Notes: generated by a model from the sequence alone, not told the origin. A stretch of 64,000 nt of DNA from Ulvibacterium sp965228935 (GCF_965228935.1 NZ_OZ245846.1:3720001-3784000); one strand, 5' to 3'; shown: positions 1 through 9,780, numbered from the stretch's first letter. A program made the numbers and translations.

Positions 1-1101
1 ATAACCCACCATACCCACACGGCGTTGGGAATGTACGGAATTGGTAAGAAGTCTCAATTTCCGAATGCCCAGATGATGAAGGATTTGGGCCCCAATACCA
101 AAATCCTTCGTATCCATACTTACTTTGGGGGCTTTGTAGATATTCTTTTTTTGTAGCTCCTTCATCTCGGACAAACGTTTGATCAGATTAAGCGACTGGG
201 ATTCCTGATTGATGAAGACAAAGGCGCCCCTTCCTTCCGCATTGATGGCGTGGAACATATCCTCCAATTTTTTTTCGGGTTTGTCCGTAAGGGTACCCAA
301 AATATCACTGTTCACCAAGGTTGCATTGATACGGGTCAATACCGGTTCGCCCTCTTTCCAGGTTCCTTTGGTCAATGCAATATGCACATGGTTGTTGGTA
401 GTCTGTTTATAGGCCCTAAGCCTAAAATCCCCAAAACGGGTCTTTAATTGAAAGTCCTCCTTTTTTTCGATTAGGGAATCGTGCTGCATCCGATAGGCTA
501 CCAAGTCCTCGATGGAGATAATTTTCAGGTCAAATTTTTTGGCAACCTCCATCAATTGAGGCAAGCGGGCCATGGTGCCGTCCTCGTTCAGGATTTCTAC
601 CAAAATCCCTGCGGGCTTCAGGCCTGCAAGCCGGGCCAAGTCTATGGCCGCCTCCGTATGTCCGGTACGCCGCAATACGCCTCCACTCTTCGAGCGTAAT
701 GGGAATATATGCCCCGGTCTACCCAAATCGTGGGGTTTCGTATTATCATCGGTCAAGGCCAAAATCGTCTTTGCGCGATCCTGGACCGAAATTCCCGTGG
801 TACAACCGTGACCTATTAGATCCACGGATACGGTGAATTGAGTCTGATGTAGTACCGTATTATTCTGGACCATCATATCCAAGTGAAGGCGATCGCAACG
901 CTCTTCGGTCAAAGGGGCGCAAATAAGTCCGCGACCGTGCTGGGCCATGAAGTTTATCATTTCCGGGGTTGCCTTTTCAGCTGCTGCAATAAAATCTCCC
1001 TCGTTTTCCCGATTTTCATCATCGACAACTACGATTACCTTTCCATTTTTAATCTCTTCAATGGCTTCTTCTATGGTGTTAAGTTGAATGTTTTTTTCCA
1101 T
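1..1101 (-). CDS. ribB: 3,4-dihydroxy-2-butanone 4-phosphate synthase with degenerate GTP cyclohydrolase II-like domain (3' end cut by window)
   Basis: Riboflavin synthesis: the N-terminal domain converts ribulose 5-phosphate to 3,4-dihydroxy-2-butanone 4-phosphate plus formate. I read it on the minus strand from the ATG at 1099-1101. The RibB domain (about residues 1-200) shows the acidic DDENRENEGDF loop and the RPGHIFPL and GHTEAA motifs. The second half resembles RibA, but where RibA has the zinc-binding segment HSECLTGD..CDC this protein reads TRINATLVNSDILGTL, with no cysteines. GTP cyclohydrolase II activity is therefore unlikely and a separate RibA should exist elsewhere. The gene starts 8 bp after the LptF/LptG-family stop, so it is probably the distal gene of that minus-strand operon. 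The C-terminus lies outside the window. Confidence 0.9.
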   Translation of the reverse strand, partial: MEKNIQLNTIEEAIEEIKNGKVIVVVDDENRENEGDFIAAAEKATPEMINFMAQHGRGLICAPLTEERCDRLHLDMMVQNNTVLHQTQFTVSVDLIGHGCTTGISVQDRAKTILALTDDNTKPHDLGRPGHIFPLRSKSGGVLRRTGHTEAAIDLARLAGLKPAGILVEILNEDGTMARLPQLMEVAKKFDLKIISIEDLVAYRMQHDSLIEKKEDFQLKTRFGDFRLRAYKQTTNNHVHIALTKGTWKEGEPVLTRINATLVNSDILGTLTDKPEKKLEDMFHAINAEGRGAFVFINQESQSLNLIKRLSEMKELQKKNIYKAPKVSMDTKDFGIGAQILHHLGIRKLRLLTNSVHSQRRVGMVGY

Positions 1102-1109
1102 CGCAGTTA

Positions 1110-2633
1110 TCATGAGGTACTAGGTTTTGATACTTTTTTCTTGAAAAAATCCTTGACTCTGTCCAGAACACTTGCAAAATTCATAAGGCCTTTATCCGCG
1201 GTAGCCCTTTTGGTCAACCATATGCTTAAAGGTAACATTATCATGGTAGATAACCACGCTCCCAATATAGGGTGTATTTCATTTTTCTTGGCATAATTAT
1301 CCGCAAACACCCCGATAAAATAGTAGACTAAAAATAGCATAATGGCTATGACCATGGGAAGTCCTATACCACCTTTCCGAATAATGGCGCCTAACGGGGC
1401 ACCGACAAAAAACAAAATGATACAGGAAAGGGCCAGGGCGTACTTTTTATGAAGGGAAAGGATATGTCGGTTGTAGATTTCATATCGTTTTTGTAACTCC
1501 TTCTTCTTCGCTTGAACCGAAGTTAAAATATTCGATGCATTGTTTTTTGCGGTATTGATCAATTGCACTTTCTGCCAACTCTCAAACAAGTCCACAATAC
1601 TTCCGGAATACACGGTAACGGAATCATTGATCGTTCCTGGAATTTCTTCCGTTTTTGAAATGGTTTTATTTTCCTTACTCTTTTTTATTCTGGATTTGTG
1701 CAAATTGGTGTCCACAGGCTGTAAAGGAACAAAGGCCCCGATTCTATTGGAAATACTCTTGGAAAATGACCGTACAATACGAAGATTGTTCTCCTCCAGG
1801 GAATCTATATCCTTGATCAAACGCGAAACGTTCTTCATTTTGTCCGTAGTGGTATTGACGTCCTCTTCCAGATCCACATTGTTGAATTCGGAAAGGTCGA
1901 TATTCATAACATAAGTCTCGAATTCGGCTTGGGCAAAGGGATATTTTCGCTTTTCGTCACTTTTCTTTTTAACGACATTCGTATAATAATGACCATCCTT
2001 AAGTACCAATTGAAGGATATCCGACTTTTCGCTACTCTTAAGTTCTCCGGTCTGGGCCTTAATGACCGTATTATTGACGTTGGTCTTTGTTTTTTTATGA
2101 ATGATCACATTTTCAAGAAACCGGTCGTTTTCGCCAAACTTTTTTTCGACCTTGATATTCATGTCGGCTCCTTCAAAATCACTAAAAACCCCCTCCGCAA
2201 TGGCTACTGCGGGCTTTACCTTGGCAATGTTCCTTCGCATATTGTAAATCTTCTGTTCCGATGCGGGAATAACGCTATTGGCAAAGTAGAAGGTTACCCC
2301 TCCCAGTATGACCATAAAAATGATAAGGCTCAACATGGACCGTTGCAAGGAAATACCGGAGGCCTTCATGGCGGCGAACTCATAGTTTTCTGCAAAAGTA
2401 CCAAAGGTTAAAATGGAAGAGAGAAGAACCGTAAGGGGCAGTACTTTTTCGGTAAGATTGGGCATCATATAAAAGAAAAACTTTCCTATGATGACCAAGT
2501 CCAGGCCTTTACCCGCAAAATCGTCAATAAAGAGCCATATCGTCTGAAAAATGAAAATGAACATCAATATGACGAACGAACTAAAAAAGTTAAATAGGAA
2601 TCTCGATAAGATGTATTCGTCTAGAATTCTCAA
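1110..2633 (-). CDS. LptF/LptG (YjgP/YjgQ) family permease
   Basis: Inner-membrane permease subunit of the Lpt machine, which extracts lipopolysaccharide and passes it to the periplasmic bridge. Three hydrophobic segments lie in the first ~130 residues (FNFFSSFVILMFIFIFQTIW and onwards) and three more lie near residues 395-490, separated by a long periplasmic domain, which is the YjgP/YjgQ layout. The conserved stretch FAENYEFAAMKASGIS follows the second membrane segment. At 507 residues it is longer than E. coli LptF or LptG (about 360); the extra length is in the periplasmic loop, as is common in Bacteroidota. I cannot tell LptF from LptG. It lies 4 bp after the LolA-like gene and 8 bp before ribB. 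Confidence 0.88.
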   Translation of the reverse strand: MRILDEYILSRFLFNFFSSFVILMFIFIFQTIWLFIDDFAGKGLDLVIIGKFFFYMMPNLTEKVLPLTVLLSSILTFGTFAENYEFAAMKASGISLQRSMLSLIIFMVILGGVTFYFANSVIPASEQKIYNMRRNIAKVKPAVAIAEGVFSDFEGADMNIKVEKKFGENDRFLENVIIHKKTKTNVNNTVIKAQTGELKSSEKSDILQLVLKDGHYYTNVVKKKSDEKRKYPFAQAEFETYVMNIDLSEFNNVDLEEDVNTTTDKMKNVSRLIKDIDSLEENNLRIVRSFSKSISNRIGAFVPLQPVDTNLHKSRIKKSKENKTISKTEEIPGTINDSVTVYSGSIVDLFESWQKVQLINTAKNNASNILTSVQAKKKELQKRYEIYNRHILSLHKKYALALSCIILFFVGAPLGAIIRKGGIGLPMVIAIMLFLVYYFIGVFADNYAKKNEIHPILGAWLSTMIMLPLSIWLTKRATADKGLMNFASVLDRVKDFFKKKVSKPSTS

Positions 2634-2637
2634 TGTG

Positions 2638-3282
2638 TTACTCCCTTATAATGTAGTACCCTTCATTTTCGTATTTGTTCTCATCAAAGGTAAATAAGGT
2701 TTTTGATAAGGGCTGGTCTGTTTTAAAAGAATTAACAATGAAGGTAGTGGTGGTGCCGTTCTTACCGGTTTCTATCAGTTTATAGATATGCTTGGTCTCC
2801 ACATCTATGCCCAACAAAATGGATCGGATCTCCGTATTGGTATCGATGGGAACCAATTTTACATATTGTATTTTTTTACCCTGTACATTCTGGAGTATGT
2901 CCCACTCATAGTTGTGCCCCTGTTTGTAGAAGGTGAGCATCTTTGATGGGGTCACCGTATTTTCATCATCGGCCAGATTCTCAATGGTAATTTCCTCGTT
3001 TTCGGGAACGATGGTATATACTTTTTTGCCATCATACAATTGCTGCGAACCCATGAAATTGATTAGGTATTTGTCCCCCTCCAAGGTAACGTCACCCCGG
3101 GTCTCCTGATTAATCGCGGCCTCGGTATTGTTCAATACATATTTGAAATCCACTTGGATATTCCCGTACCCCTTAACTTTGTTGTATACCTCGTCCAATA
3201 AGGTTTTGGCCTTTCCGGAATTCTGGGAAAAGCCGATAGTGTAGATCAAAACGGTAGTTGCAAATAAAAAAAACTTCTTCAT
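2638..3282 (-). CDS. Outer membrane lipoprotein carrier LolA-like protein
   Basis: Periplasmic carrier expected to move lipoproteins from the inner to the outer membrane. The protein has 214 residues. It begins with a signal peptide (MKKFFLFATTVLIYTIGFSQ), followed by a helical segment (KTLLDEVYNKVKGYGNIQVDF) and repeated beta strands such as GDVTLEGDKYLINFMGSQQLYDGKKVY, which match the half-barrel of LolA. It sits 6 bp downstream of ftsK and 4 bp upstream of the Lpt permease, a neighbourhood typical of flavobacteria. The LolA fold is also used by other lipid-binding proteins, so the exact cargo is inferred. Confidence 0.85.
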   Translation of the reverse strand: MKKFFLFATTVLIYTIGFSQNSGKAKTLLDEVYNKVKGYGNIQVDFKYVLNNTEAAINQETRGDVTLEGDKYLINFMGSQQLYDGKKVYTIVPENEEITIENLADDENTVTPSKMLTFYKQGHNYEWDILQNVQGKKIQYVKLVPIDTNTEIRSILLGIDVETKHIYKLIETGKNGTTTTFIVNSFKTDQPLSKTLFTFDENKYENEGYYIIRE

Positions 3283-3288
3283 GCTGCC

Positions 3289-5652
3289 TTAATTTGATTC
3301 ATTGTTCAATAATTGATCTAGGGCATAGATATCCGAAACCAGTACCTGTCTTGCCTTGCTGCCTTCAAAAGGACCTACGATCCCGGCAGCCTCCAACTGA
3401 TCTATAATACGCCCCGCCCTGTTATAGCCCAATTTCAACTTTCGTTGTATCAACGAGGCGGAACCTTGCTGGGCCGTTACGATAACTTCCGCCGCCTCAC
3501 GGAACATGGCATCCCGATCCTGAATTTCGTAATCAATACTTGTGCCAGAATCCTCACCTACGTACTCCGGAAGTTCATGGGCATGCGGGTAGGCCCGTTG
3601 CGAACCAATATATTCCGTTATTTTGGCCACCTCGGGAGTGTCCACAAAGGCACACTGTAGGCGGGTAACATCGTTCCCTTGTGTAAACAACATATCTCCA
3701 CGACCTATTAATTGATCGGCTCCCTGGCTGTCCAAAATTGTACGGGAATCAATCTTGGAAGTAACCCTAAAAGCGATACGTGCCGGAAAGTTGGCCTTAA
3801 TAATACCGGTAATCACATTTACCGAGGGTCGTTGTGTCGCAATGATCAAATGGATACCAATGGCCCTTGCCAATTGGGCCAAACGGGCAATAGGAGTCTC
3901 CACTTCCTTGCCAGCGGTCATGATCAGATCGGCAAATTCATCGATGACCAGCACAATGTAGGGCAAAAATTTATGGCCATCATGTGGATTCAATTTCCGT
4001 GTTTTGAACTTGGCATTGTATTCCTTGATATTACGTACCATAGCGGACTTCAATAATTCATATCGATTGTCCATTTCAATGCAGAGAGAGTTCAAAGTGT
4101 TTATCACCTTGGTGTTGTCCGTAATAATGGCCTCTTCCGAGTCGGGCAATTTGGCCAAAAAGTGGCGTTCTATCTTATTGTAAAGGGTAAGTTCCACTTT
4201 TTTGGGATCTACAAGAATAAACTTCACCTCGGCGGGATGCTTTTTGTACAAAAGGGACGTAATAACGGCATTCAATCCAACGGACTTACCCTGGCCAGTG
4301 GCCCCGGCCATCAACAAGTGCGGCATCTTGGCCAAATCCACAACAAAGGTCTCATTGCTAATAGTCTTTCCAAAAGCAATGGGAAGCTGCATTTCTGCCT
4401 TCTGAAATTTACTGGAAGCGATTACGGAACGCATGGAAACTACCGTGGCATTCTTATTGGGCACTTCAATACCTATGGTGCCTTTGCCGGGAATAGGGGC
4501 AATGATTCGTATACCCAGCGCCGCCAATGAAAGGGCAATATCGTCCTCTAAATTTTTTATTCTGGAAATTCGGACCCCGGCCTCCGGTACGATTTCGTAA
4601 AGGGTAACCGTAGGGCCAATAGTGGCTTTTATTTGGGCAATGCCGATTTTGTAATTTTTAAGCGTCTCGACTATCCTGTTCTTGTTCTCCTCAAGTTCTT
4701 TTTGGTTTATGGTTATACCTCCGGTTACCCCATGTTGGTCCAAAAGTTCAATGGTCGGGAATTTATAATTGCCTAGCTCCAAAGTAGGGTCGAACTCCCC
4801 AAAATCATCTACTAACCGCTCCGCTATATTCTTCTTCTCCTCCTTTTCCTCGACTATTTTTTCCACTTCCATGGCAAGATTGTCCTTTGGATCTTCCTCC
4901 ACCGGGACAGCTACCTCAAAGTTATCCTCGGACTCCTTTTCCAAATGGGGAATATTTTCTTTGTGGGTATACGTATCGAGGACTATAGGAGTATCATCTT
5001 CCACACTCAATTGCATCTCTACGGTTTCGTCATTCTTTTTGTTCTTAAATTCCGAAGCTAGGGATGCCGTTTTTGTACGGAAAAAAATACCAATTTCCTC
5101 CGGGGAGAAATTGAAGAGACGAACCAAAATAAAGACCAGACCAAAAAGTAAAAGGAGAAGTACGCCGATCTTACCGGTGTAGTCTTGCAAAAAATCGTTC
5201 ATTTCATAGCCTACTAAACCGGCCAGTAAAGGCTGTTCATTGGCAAAAAAGCCAAGGGCTATTGAAAACCAAATGAGGAAAATAAAACCCCAGATCCATT
5301 TTTTTAAAAGTCCTTGCCCCTTAATTCCCAAAAATAGATATAGACCGGTAATGCAAAGGAGGAAGGGAAATACAAATGTCGCTACCCCAAATCCTTTATA
5401 CATAAAAAAGTGACTTGCGCTGGCACCGAATTTGTTCAAGAGGTTTTTGGCCTGTTCATTACGATCCGCAAACTCGGTCAAAAGGCTTTGATCCTCTTGC
5501 CAGGTAAAATAGAATGAAATAAAGGAAAAACATAGAGCAATACTTAGGAGGATCAACAAACTTCCCAGTATGATCTTGTTTTGCTTGGAGAGCCTTAGGG
5601 ATATTCCTTTTTTGACGGATTTGGGCTTGGATTTTCTTCCCTTCTTTGCCAT
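3289..5652 (-). CDS. ftsK: DNA translocase FtsK/SpoIIIE
   Basis: Septal double-stranded DNA pump that clears chromosomes at division and works with XerCD at dif. In 787 residues it has four hydrophobic segments (about 27-180), an acidic low-complexity linker (about 205-290), the alpha/beta motor domain (about 310-650) with Walker A GATGQGKS at 450-457 and a VIDEFADLIM Walker B, and a C-terminal winged-helix gamma domain (last ~70 residues, LIQRKLKLGYNRAGRIID). The linker is much shorter than in E. coli FtsK (1329 residues). It heads the run ftsK-lolA-lpt permease-ribB with gaps of only 4-8 bp. Confidence 0.96.
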   Translation of the reverse strand: MAKKGRKSKPKSVKKGISLRLSKQNKIILGSLLILLSIALCFSFISFYFTWQEDQSLLTEFADRNEQAKNLLNKFGASASHFFMYKGFGVATFVFPFLLCITGLYLFLGIKGQGLLKKWIWGFIFLIWFSIALGFFANEQPLLAGLVGYEMNDFLQDYTGKIGVLLLLLFGLVFILVRLFNFSPEEIGIFFRTKTASLASEFKNKKNDETVEMQLSVEDDTPIVLDTYTHKENIPHLEKESEDNFEVAVPVEEDPKDNLAMEVEKIVEEKEEKKNIAERLVDDFGEFDPTLELGNYKFPTIELLDQHGVTGGITINQKELEENKNRIVETLKNYKIGIAQIKATIGPTVTLYEIVPEAGVRISRIKNLEDDIALSLAALGIRIIAPIPGKGTIGIEVPNKNATVVSMRSVIASSKFQKAEMQLPIAFGKTISNETFVVDLAKMPHLLMAGATGQGKSVGLNAVITSLLYKKHPAEVKFILVDPKKVELTLYNKIERHFLAKLPDSEEAIITDNTKVINTLNSLCIEMDNRYELLKSAMVRNIKEYNAKFKTRKLNPHDGHKFLPYIVLVIDEFADLIMTAGKEVETPIARLAQLARAIGIHLIIATQRPSVNVITGIIKANFPARIAFRVTSKIDSRTILDSQGADQLIGRGDMLFTQGNDVTRLQCAFVDTPEVAKITEYIGSQRAYPHAHELPEYVGEDSGTSIDYEIQDRDAMFREAAEVIVTAQQGSASLIQRKLKLGYNRAGRIIDQLEAAGIVGPFEGSKARQVLVSDIYALDQLLNNESN

Positions 5653-5714
5653 GAAATCTTTTATTCTAGGGGCTAAAATACAAATTTAGGGGCGAAGGCT
5701 TTCCAATTCCGGAG

Positions 5715-6080
5715 TCAAAAAATTTTAGGCAGATAAATGATAAGCCCAACGATTGAAGCGGCTACGGAAACCAACATAACGGCTCCCGCAGAAATATCCT
5801 TGATAAAACCGATTTTGGGGTCAAACTCCGGTTGTATGTAATCCGCAAGTTTTTCGACTGCCGTATTAAGACCTTCAATGCCCAGAACCAGTGCTATGGC
5901 CAGAATTTGCAAAATCCATTCCGTTGCAGAAATATCAAAATAGAATCCTGCTGCGGTAACCACCAAGGCCAAAAAAATTTGGATTTTGATACTGGCCTCG
6001 GTCCGAATCAACAACAAAGCCCCTTTGAATGCGTAACCTATGCCGTTCAACCGATTGCGCAGAAAGGACTCCTTAGGCAT
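5715..6080 (-). CDS. dgkA: Diacylglycerol/undecaprenol kinase family protein
   Basis: Small integral membrane kinase that phosphorylates diacylglycerol or undecaprenol, recycling lipid carriers for envelope synthesis. It has 121 residues with three hydrophobic helices and the family motif EGLNTAVEKLAD (catalytic Glu region and acidic metal site). A cytoplasmic N-terminal helix (FLRNRLNGIGYAFKGALLL) precedes the first membrane span. The ATG overlaps the end of tpx by 8 bp, so the two genes are translationally coupled. Most Gram-negative DgkAs prefer diacylglycerol and Gram-positive ones undecaprenol; the substrate cannot be settled here. Confidence 0.9.
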   Translation of the reverse strand: MPKESFLRNRLNGIGYAFKGALLLIRTEASIKIQIFLALVVTAAGFYFDISATEWILQILAIALVLGIEGLNTAVEKLADYIQPEFDPKIGFIKDISAGAVMLVSVAASIVGLIIYLPKIF

Positions 6081-6579
6081 CCATTAATGCTTCGAGTGCC
6101 GCCTTATAATTGGGCTCGTCCACAGTTTCTGGAACCTGTTCCGTATATAGGATATTTCCACCTTCATCAAGAACCACCACAGATCTGGAAAGCAAGGAAC
6201 GTAAAGGGCCATCGGTAAACTCTACTTGGTAGGCCTTGCCGAAATCCCCGTCCCGAAAATCGGACAACATCACTACATTTTCAATACCCTCGGCACCACA
6301 AAAACGGGTCTGCGCAAATGGAAGATCCTTGGAAATACATAGTACCACGGTATTTTCCAACTCCGCGGCTTCCTCATTGAATTGTCTTACGGATTGTGCA
6401 CATGTGCCCGTATCAATACTGGGAAATACATTCAATACCACCTTTTTTCCCGAGTAGTCGGATAAGGAAGCATCGGACAGATCGGTTTTTGTCAAGTTGA
6501 AATCGGGAGCTTTGCTTCCATTAGAAGGTAGGTCGCCGATAGTATGTATTTCATTTCCTTTAAGCGTTACTGTTGCCAT
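6073..6579 (-). CDS. tpx: Thiol peroxidase (Tpx, atypical 2-Cys peroxiredoxin)
   Basis: Reduces hydrogen peroxide and alkyl hydroperoxides with thioredoxin as donor. The chosen start (ATG 6577-6579) gives 168 residues beginning MATVTLKGNEIHTIG, the usual Tpx N-terminus; the open frame runs further upstream but that part shows no homology and overlaps nhaC. The peroxidatic Cys is at 60 (PSIDTGTCAQSVRQF) and the resolving Cys at 94 (TRFCGAEGI), the spacing typical of atypical 2-Cys Tpx. Its 3' end overlaps the dgkA start. Confidence 0.95.
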   Translation of the reverse strand: MATVTLKGNEIHTIGDLPSNGSKAPDFNLTKTDLSDASLSDYSGKKVVLNVFPSIDTGTCAQSVRQFNEEAAELENTVVLCISKDLPFAQTRFCGAEGIENVVMLSDFRDGDFGKAYQVEFTDGPLRSLLSRSVVVLDEGGNILYTEQVPETVDEPNYKAALEALMDA

Positions 6580-6695
6580 GAATTTATCGATTTTAATTTG
6601 ATGTGAAATTATGAAATATTGAAATGAAATGTAAACGATATTTACAGAAAATGTTGAAATTTTCCAAAGGCAAAAAAGATGGGCCAAAGGAGATT

Positions 6696-8183
6696 CTATT
6701 GGGCCAAGGAAGTGGTCAATTGCTTTATCTTTATTCGGAACAAAGCAAAAAACAAGGTCATAAAAGGACTCAGCCAATTGAAGATGGCATAAAAGAAATA
6801 TTCGGCTACGCTTACTCCAAGTACTCCACTATGATAGGCCCCACAGGTGTTCCATGGAATCAAGACCGAAGTTACCGTCCCAGAATCCTCTAAGGTACGA
6901 CTCAAATTTTCCGGGGCCAATCCCCGATCTCGATAGGCCTTGGCGAACATTTTCCCGGGAACGACAATGGCCAGGTATTGATCGGATGCTGTCACATTGA
7001 GTGCCAGACAGCTGGCCACCGTGCTGGCAAAAAGCCCAAAAACGGATTTGGCCATAGCCAATAACGAACTACTGATACGGGACAAGGCCCCTATACCGTC
7101 CATAATACCCCCAAAGACCATGGCACAAACGATAAGCCAAATTGTACCCAACATGCCCGACATGCCCTTGGCCGAAAATAAATCGTTAAGGGCAGGATTG
7201 TCCGTAGGCACGGAAGTCTGTACCGTAATCGCCTTTAAAATCCCTTTATACCCGGACTGAAAAGAAAGATTCTTTGCATTGGTAATCCCGGCCACTATTT
7301 CGGGTTGGAACAAAAGTGCAAAAAGAGCACCTAAAAGCGTACCTATCAATAGGGCCGCCAAGGGCGGGGTCTTTTTTACAATAAGAAAAATGACCACCAG
7401 GGGTACCAAAAATAACCATCCATTGATAGTAAACGTGGCATCAATAGAGGTAAGAATAGAATCGATATCCGCGGTTCCACTGGTATCCAAGGTAAACCCT
7501 ATAATGATAAATACGATCAAAGTGACGCTTATGGTAGGCACGGTGGTAAACAACATGTATCGGATATGGTCAAACAGCTCGCCACCGGCCATAGCCGGAG
7601 CCAGGTTGGTGGTGTCGCTCAAGGGCGAAAGTTTGTCCCCAAAATAGGCCCCGGAAAGTACGGCACCTGCAGTCATTCCCAAGGAAATGTCCAAGGCGTC
7701 CCCAATGCCCACAAGGGCTATGCCGACCGTAGCAGCTGTAGTCCAACTACTGCCCGTGGCAATGGAAATGATAGCGCAAATAATAACGCAGGCCGCCAAA
7801 AATATAGTGGGATTCAATATCTGCAATCCATAATAGATCATGGCGGGGATTATCCCGCTGATCAACCAGGTACCGGCCAGGGCACCCACCATTAAAAGAA
7901 TCAACAAGGCTCCGGTGGTGGATTTTACGTTTTCCGCAACTTCAGTAAGCATGGTCTTGTAGGAAACCTTATTGAAGAAACCCACAATGGCGGCCACTGC
8001 GCCTCCCAACAAAAGAATAAATTGATTGGAACCACTAAGTGCATCATCACCAAAAACATAGACATTGTAGGCCAACATGCCTACCAAGGCCACAACCGGA
8101 ATTAGGGCTTCCCAAATGTTAAGTTCCTTATTTTCAAGAATTCGTGCATCTTTTTGACGTTTACCGGATTTTGGGTCCTTCAT
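6696..8183 (-). CDS. nhaC: Na+/H+ antiporter, NhaC family
   Basis: Polytopic inner-membrane antiporter exchanging Na+ for H+, used for sodium and pH homeostasis. The 495-residue protein has about 11-12 hydrophobic segments after a short charged N-terminus. It shows NhaC family stretches such as TGSSWTTAATVGIALVGIG, GAVLSGAYFGDKLSPLSDTTNLAPA and DSGTVTSVLIPWNTCGAYHSGVLGV. It stands alone on the minus strand, 117 bp upstream of tpx, and diverges from lpd. Family members differ in coupling (Na+/H+ or malate/lactate exchange), so the substrate is by family only. Confidence 0.92.
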   Translation of the reverse strand: MKDPKSGKRQKDARILENKELNIWEALIPVVALVGMLAYNVYVFGDDALSGSNQFILLLGGAVAAIVGFFNKVSYKTMLTEVAENVKSTTGALLILLMVGALAGTWLISGIIPAMIYYGLQILNPTIFLAACVIICAIISIATGSSWTTAATVGIALVGIGDALDISLGMTAGAVLSGAYFGDKLSPLSDTTNLAPAMAGGELFDHIRYMLFTTVPTISVTLIVFIIIGFTLDTSGTADIDSILTSIDATFTINGWLFLVPLVVIFLIVKKTPPLAALLIGTLLGALFALLFQPEIVAGITNAKNLSFQSGYKGILKAITVQTSVPTDNPALNDLFSAKGMSGMLGTIWLIVCAMVFGGIMDGIGALSRISSSLLAMAKSVFGLFASTVASCLALNVTASDQYLAIVVPGKMFAKAYRDRGLAPENLSRTLEDSGTVTSVLIPWNTCGAYHSGVLGVSVAEYFFYAIFNWLSPFMTLFFALFRIKIKQLTTSLAQ

Positions 8184-8312
8184 ACTTAATGTTTGAGTGG
8201 TCAGGTAATATTACGATTTTACCAAGGGCTATGCAAGTAGGGGCCTGGATGACTAACTCCAAATGTGCTGGAGTATCTGTTTCCGGGGTATGGTCAACCC
8301 AAAAAATCGTGG

Positions 8313-8320
8313 TATTTTTG
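8313..8320 (+). promoter_or_regulatory. Bacteroidota -7 box upstream of lpd
   Basis: TATTTTTG fits the Bacteroidota -7 consensus TAnnTTTG and lies 26 bp before the lpd ATG. No convincing -33 TTTG was found at the usual distance, so this is a half-match only. Confidence 0.4.
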
Positions 8321-8346
8321 TACTTCAAATTAAAGCAAATCACTAT

Positions 8347-9753
8347 ATGAATTCATATGATGTGGCCGTTATCGGCTCTGGACCTGGAGGTTATGTCGCG
8401 GCCATTCGCTGCGCACAATTGGGAATGAAGACCGCAATTATAGAAAAGTATTCAACTTTGGGCGGGACCTGCCTCAATGTGGGCTGTATTCCCTCAAAGG
8501 CCCTCTTGGATTCAAGCCACCATTATGAGGATGCCGTCAAACATTTTAAGGAACACGGAATCGATATCCCGGGGGAAGTAAAGGTAAACTTGGAACAGAT
8601 GATCGCCCGGAAACAAGGGGTGGTGGACCAAACGACCAAAGGCATCGAGTTTTTAATGGACAAGAACAAAATCGATGTCTATGAAGGCCTGGGTAGCTTT
8701 AAGGACAATACCCATATTACTATCGCGAAGAGTGATGGAAAAACTGAAACCATTGAGGCCAAGCATATCATCATAGCCACGGGATCCAAACCGTCTACCT
8801 TGCCTTTTATCAAGATTGATAAGGAACGGATCATTACGTCCACGGAAGCCTTGAAACTTAAGGAAATTCCGAAACATTTGATAATAATAGGAGGCGGCGT
8901 TATTGGACTGGAATTAGGCCAGGTATACAAGCGTTTAGGAGCCGAGGTTTCGGTAATAGAATATATGGATCGCATTATCCCTACTATGGACGGTGCACTC
9001 TCCAAAGAGTTGATGAAGGTGATGAAAAAACAAAAGACCAAGTTTTATCTGTCCCATAAGGTAAAGTCGGTAGAGCGCAAGGGCAATGAAGTGATTGTGA
9101 AGGCCGATGACAAAAAAGGACAGGAGGTCGAATTTAAAGGCGATTATTGCCTGGTTTCCGTGGGAAGAAGACCCTACACAGATGGACTCAACGCAGAGGC
9201 GGCCGGGGTTAAACTTGATGACCGGGGCAGGGTAGAGGTCGATGAACATTTGCAGACCAGCGTAGCCAATATCTATGCCATAGGGGATGTTATCCGTGGT
9301 GCTATGTTGGCCCATAAGGCGGAAGAGGAAGGAACCATGGTAGCTGAAATCTTGGCCGGACAAAAACCGCATATCGACTACAACCTTATCCCAGGAGTGG
9401 TATATACCTGGCCAGAGGTAGCTGCCGTAGGGAAGACGGAAGAAGAATTGAAGGAAGCCGGTGTAGAATACAAAGCCGGCCAATTTCCGATGCGTGCCTT
9501 AGGGCGTGCCAGGGCCAGCATGGACATCGATGGATTTGTAAAGATTTTGGCCGATGCAAAAACTGACGAAGTATTGGGCGTACACATGGTCGGCGCGCGT
9601 TGTGCGGATTTAATAACAGAGGCCGTAACGGCTATGGAATTCCGTGCTTCGGCCGAGGATATCGCCAGGATGAGCCATGCGCATCCCACCTATGCGGAAG
9701 CCGTTAAGGAGGCTGCCTTGGCGGCCACGGCTGATCGGCCCTTGCATATTTAG
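8347..9753 (+). CDS. lpdA: Dihydrolipoyl dehydrogenase (E3)
   Basis: FAD flavoprotein that reoxidises dihydrolipoamide with NAD+ in the pyruvate and 2-oxoglutarate dehydrogenase complexes and glycine cleavage. The start is the ATG at 8347, giving 468 residues that open directly on the FAD motif VAVIGSGPGGYVAA; upstream in-frame codons would only add a non-homologous extension. The redox disulfide is Cys42-Cys47 (GGTCLNVGCIPSK), the NAD-binding motif is IIIGGGVIGLELG, and the catalytic His-Glu pair is in HAHPTYAEAVKEA near the C-terminus. It is monocistronic, with a terminator at 9781-9807. Confidence 0.97.
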   Translation: MNSYDVAVIGSGPGGYVAAIRCAQLGMKTAIIEKYSTLGGTCLNVGCIPSKALLDSSHHYEDAVKHFKEHGIDIPGEVKVNLEQMIARKQGVVDQTTKGIEFLMDKNKIDVYEGLGSFKDNTHITIAKSDGKTETIEAKHIIIATGSKPSTLPFIKIDKERIITSTEALKLKEIPKHLIIIGGGVIGLELGQVYKRLGAEVSVIEYMDRIIPTMDGALSKELMKVMKKQKTKFYLSHKVKSVERKGNEVIVKADDKKGQEVEFKGDYCLVSVGRRPYTDGLNAEAAGVKLDDRGRVEVDEHLQTSVANIYAIGDVIRGAMLAHKAEEEGTMVAEILAGQKPHIDYNLIPGVVYTWPEVAAVGKTEEELKEAGVEYKAGQFPMRALGRARASMDIDGFVKILADAKTDEVLGVHMVGARCADLITEAVTAMEFRASAEDIARMSHAHPTYAEAVKEAALAATADRPLHI

Positions 9754-9780
9754 GTGATTTTAATTCGCATTTTGAATAGG

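Noticed and set aside
6580..6777. 66-codon N-terminal extension of tpx
   Set aside because: It runs over the end of nhaC and has no similarity to Tpx; the standard Tpx start lies at 6579.
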